A stretch of DNA of 64,000 nucleotides, from contig NZ_LT838813.1 in assembly GCF_900176595.1 (NCBI RefSeq), forward strand, positions 5,474,001 through 5,538,000, read 5' to 3'. This DNA is from Aquiflexum balticum DSM 16537. Its GTDB lineage: Bacteria > Bacteroidota > Bacteroidia > Cytophagales > Cyclobacteriaceae. How positions within the stretch are numbered: the first letter of the stretch is position 1; every line of letters starts with the position of its first letter. A program made the position numbers and the translations under genes. Below the pieces are notes generated by a model. It was not told the DNA's origin. It saw nothing but the letters and a program-made list of their open reading frames with translations, and searched no databases. Shown here in pieces: positions 61,956 to 64,000 of the stretch.

Positions 61956-62859
61956 TTATCCACTCCGCAATCTGTCCGGAAACCGTTCTTGCATCTTCCT
62001 TGAACAAATGATTTCCATCGGTATACCTGTAGGCATGGTTTTTTGGAGTGAGGTCCAAGTAGGGTATTTGGTTAGATTGAATAACGGGATTTAAAATATT
62101 GTTGAAATTTGGAACAAGCTCGTTTTCAATCTCCAATAACCTTTGGTGTACAGGCATTCTGACCAAATATACTTTACCCTGTGATTTTAAATATTCGATT
62201 GTTTTGACCAGGTAATCGAATCTTATTTTTGAAAAACGATAACTATCTGCAAGCTTATCATATTCTAGTACCTTGTCATTTATTCTGTTTTCCACTTGAT
62301 CCAGATCCATGGCAATATTGACTTCAAACCAGCCATCTTTATGCAGCTTGCTGTTTGTAGTAGAGAACTTCTTCAGCAATATTTCTATATACTGAGCACT
62401 AAAATAATGCAAACAATATTCTAGGTTAATCCAGCCATTCATGGAATGTAATTTCCCCATGAATGTTTCCTTCTCCTGAAAAATCTCCTTGTTTTGGATG
62501 GTATCCCAATCGGATGAAATACTCCAAGGATCAACTGTCACAATAAAAATACCTTTATCATTTCCCCTTAATTTTTCTCTGATCCTATCAAGGTAAGTTT
62601 GACCGAAAGGAGAGTGGTAAACGGTAAATGAAAAATTATGTAGGCTGTTTGATTCTGACAAATTCAATCTTTCGTCCATAACAGATGGTAGAATTCCTTG
62701 AGCAGCTTTTGAGGTACCTATTATCAAAGATGATTTTTCATATCCTCTCAATTTTTGGTAAAATGGATCAACATCCCCTTGTTCAAAAAGAAAAAATCCT
62801 ATAAAAGAGAAAATCAATACTATTGAAAAAATTAAGCATTTCGCTATAAATTTTTTCAT
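61942..62859 (-). CDS. SGNH/DltD-like membrane-anchored esterase or transferase partner
   Basis: 305 residues with an N-terminal membrane helix (KCLIFSIVLIFSFIGFFLFE). IIGTSKAAQGILP provides the nucleophilic Ser position (GxS) and YTDGNHLFKEDA the D-x-x-H type partner. Immediately follows an MBOAT gene (three-base gap), the common pairing for O-acetylation of polysaccharides. Catalytic residues are inferred from these motifs only. Confidence 0.7.
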   Translation of the reverse strand: MKKFIAKCLIFSIVLIFSFIGFFLFEQGDVDPFYQKLRGYEKSSLIIGTSKAAQGILPSVMDERLNLSESNSLHNFSFTVYHSPFGQTYLDRIREKLRGNDKGIFIVTVDPWSISSDWDTIQNKEIFQEKETFMGKLHSMNGWINLEYCLHYFSAQYIEILLKKFSTTNSKLHKDGWFEVNIAMDLDQVENRINDKVLEYDKLADSYRFSKIRFDYLVKTIEYLKSQGKVYLVRMPVHQRLLEIENELVPNFNNILNPVIQSNQIPYLDLTPKNHAYRYTDGNHLFKEDARTVSGQIAEWISATN

Positions 62860-62862
62860 CCC

Positions 62863-64000
62863 TTAAAACTGAAAATAAATAAACTCCTGATCTTTTCTGG
62901 CAAATAAAAATACTGCCATCACCAAACCATAGTACAAGCCATACCTGATTAGTACAGGTTTATGGAAAGCCATCTTCTGTATCGCAAACTCCTCCCTTCT
63001 TCCACCCCATTCAATTAGCATAAAGATCAAGACCAAGATCATAAAGAGATATACCCGGATATCCATTTGGAGCTTTTGGAAAATGCTTATGTCAAATAAA
63101 CCTTGAATATAACCTATAGCCGAATTAAGGTCAGGAGATCTAAAGAATATCCAACCTATGGTGACCAATGAAAAAGTTACCCCCATTTGACCCAATTCGT
63201 AGAAGTTTGGTAAGGCTTTGTTTTGTGCTACAATGCCAATATTGACTCTATTCTTTCCAAACAAGTAAAGCGGAATAAACAAAACCGCATGGATTCCGCC
63301 CCAAATGATAAAAGTCCAATTGGCCCCATGCCAGAAACCTGAAACCAAGAAGATGATAAAGATATTCCTGAGGCTTTGGTATTTGCTTCCCTTAGACCCA
63401 CCCAAAGGGATATAGACATAATCTCTAAACCAGGTGGACAATGAAATATGCCAGCGTCTCCAAAATTCAGCAATATCTCTGGAGAAATAGGGGAAAGCAA
63501 AGTTTTGCATCAGATTGAATCCTAGCAGTTTCCCCGTTCCAATAGCGATATTGGAATAGCCTCCAAAATCCCCATAAATCTGAAAACTGAAAAACAACGC
63601 CCCTATCAGCAAATTTGAAGCAGGTTGGCTTTCCGGATTATTGAATGCCTGATTGACAAATACCGCACAATTGTCCGCAATCACCACCTTCATAAACAAC
63701 CCCCAAAGAATCTGCCGCATGCCATCCATGGCCAGGCTGTAATCGAATACTTTCTTTTTGAAGAATTGGGGCAAAAGATTAGCTGCCCTTTCTATCGGCC
63801 CGGCCACCAATTGCGGGAAGAAACTGACATATGCAAAAAAGGCCACCGCATCTTTGGTCGGCACCATTTGCCTTCTGTAAATATCAATGGTATAGCTCAT
63901 CGTCTGAAAAGTATAAAAACTGATACCCACAGGAAGAATCAATTGCAGGGAATAAGGATTGGCCTGAAAACCCATGGTGTTGATCATCTGCACTGTGGAG
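62863..64000 (-). CDS. MBOAT family O-acyltransferase (5' end outside the window)
   Basis: At least 378 residues; frame open to the right edge, start not seen. MBOAT motifs: QTMSYTIDIYRRQM, FFPQLVAGPIERA, FWRRWHISLSTWFRDYVYIP, GFWHGANWTFIIWGGIHAV with the catalytic His. An AlgI-like acyltransferase that hands acetyl groups to the SGNH partner for O-acetylation of the EPS. Confidence 0.93.
   Translation of the reverse strand, partial: STVQMINTMGFQANPYSLQLILPVGISFYTFQTMSYTIDIYRRQMVPTKDAVAFFAYVSFFPQLVAGPIERAANLLPQFFKKKVFDYSLAMDGMRQILWGLFMKVVIADNCAVFVNQAFNNPESQPASNLLIGALFFSFQIYGDFGGYSNIAIGTGKLLGFNLMQNFAFPYFSRDIAEFWRRWHISLSTWFRDYVYIPLGGSKGSKYQSLRNIFIIFLVSGFWHGANWTFIIWGGIHAVLFIPLYLFGKNRVNIGIVAQNKALPNFYELGQMGVTFSLVTIGWIFFRSPDLNSAIGYIQGLFDISIFQKLQMDIRVYLFMILVLIFMLIEWGGRREEFAIQKMAFHKPVLIRYGLYYGLVMAVFLFARKDQEFIYFQF

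Overview
The window looks like a chromosome segment of a Bacteroidota bacterium, most likely Cytophagales and probably Cyclobacteriaceae (Algoriphagus/Belliella/Aquiflexum-like). The grounds are Bacteroidota-type promoters (-7 box TAnnTTTG), AT-rich start regions without clear Shine-Dalgarno sequences, a Sec-type lipoprotein NosZ, Wzc/Wza-type EPS genes and typical protein sequences. The genus is an inference; no rRNA, tRNA or CRISPR was seen. LAYOUT. 1-5241 (minus strand): the start of nrfA and all of nrfH (ammonia-forming nitrite reductase), two small cupins, a decayed small Cys-pair gene, a DinB-like protein, a tandem universal stress protein and small membrane proteins. 5423-11530 (plus): TetR regulator with a complete tripartite RND efflux pump. 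11550-11782: REP-like palindromes. 12075-18268 (plus): a tightly packed, unfamiliar operon of PqqD-like protein, ATP-grasp ligase, PLP-dependent decarboxylase (frameshifted here), a urea-transporter/M23-peptidase fusion and a TPR/outer-membrane barrel protein. This is the best candidate for an undescribed system. 18372-20222: TPR protein, cytochrome c, methyltransferase. 20231-21016: a RAYT (REP-associated tyrosine transposase) gene bracketed by its probable REP elements. 21167-32343 (plus): sulfur and nitrogen-oxide genes, namely persulfide dioxygenase-rhodanese, an Rrf2/NsrR-like regulator, the RIC di-iron repair protein, a haem-copper-oxidase-I-like membrane protein fused in frame to a cytochrome c lipoprotein, nosZ (clade II), a membrane protein, nosL, nosD, nosF and nosY. 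32349-32911: two further REP-like units, a 36-residue Lys-rich protein and a terminator. 33156-64000 (minus): a large exopolysaccharide/capsule locus with tyrosine autokinase, Wza-like exporter, deacetylase, two paralogous polymerase-like proteins, about ten glycosyltransferases, methyltransferases, acetyltransferases, WbqC, an ABC flippase and an SGNH/MBOAT O-acylation pair. HOW IT FITS TOGETHER. NrfAH reduces nitrite to ammonium and NosZ reduces N2O to N2, with an Rrf2 sensor and RIC handling NO damage, so the cell appears adapted to low oxygen and nitrogen-oxide stress. The EPS locus is interrupted at 37.8-45.2 kb by a repeat-dense block (a structured ~415-bp repeat in tandem, other short repeats, an IS3-family element) in which one glycosyltransferase is broken and two genes lack obvious start codons. 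A second theme is repeat biology: (1) REP/BIME-like hairpins with a resident RAYT, (2) degenerate 7-bp-period simple repeats at many gene borders, some forming the 3' ends of coding sequences, (3) the ~415-bp hairpin-rich units, and (4) a small palindrome inserted inside those units. All calls come from reading sequence and translations by eye; no database search was run.
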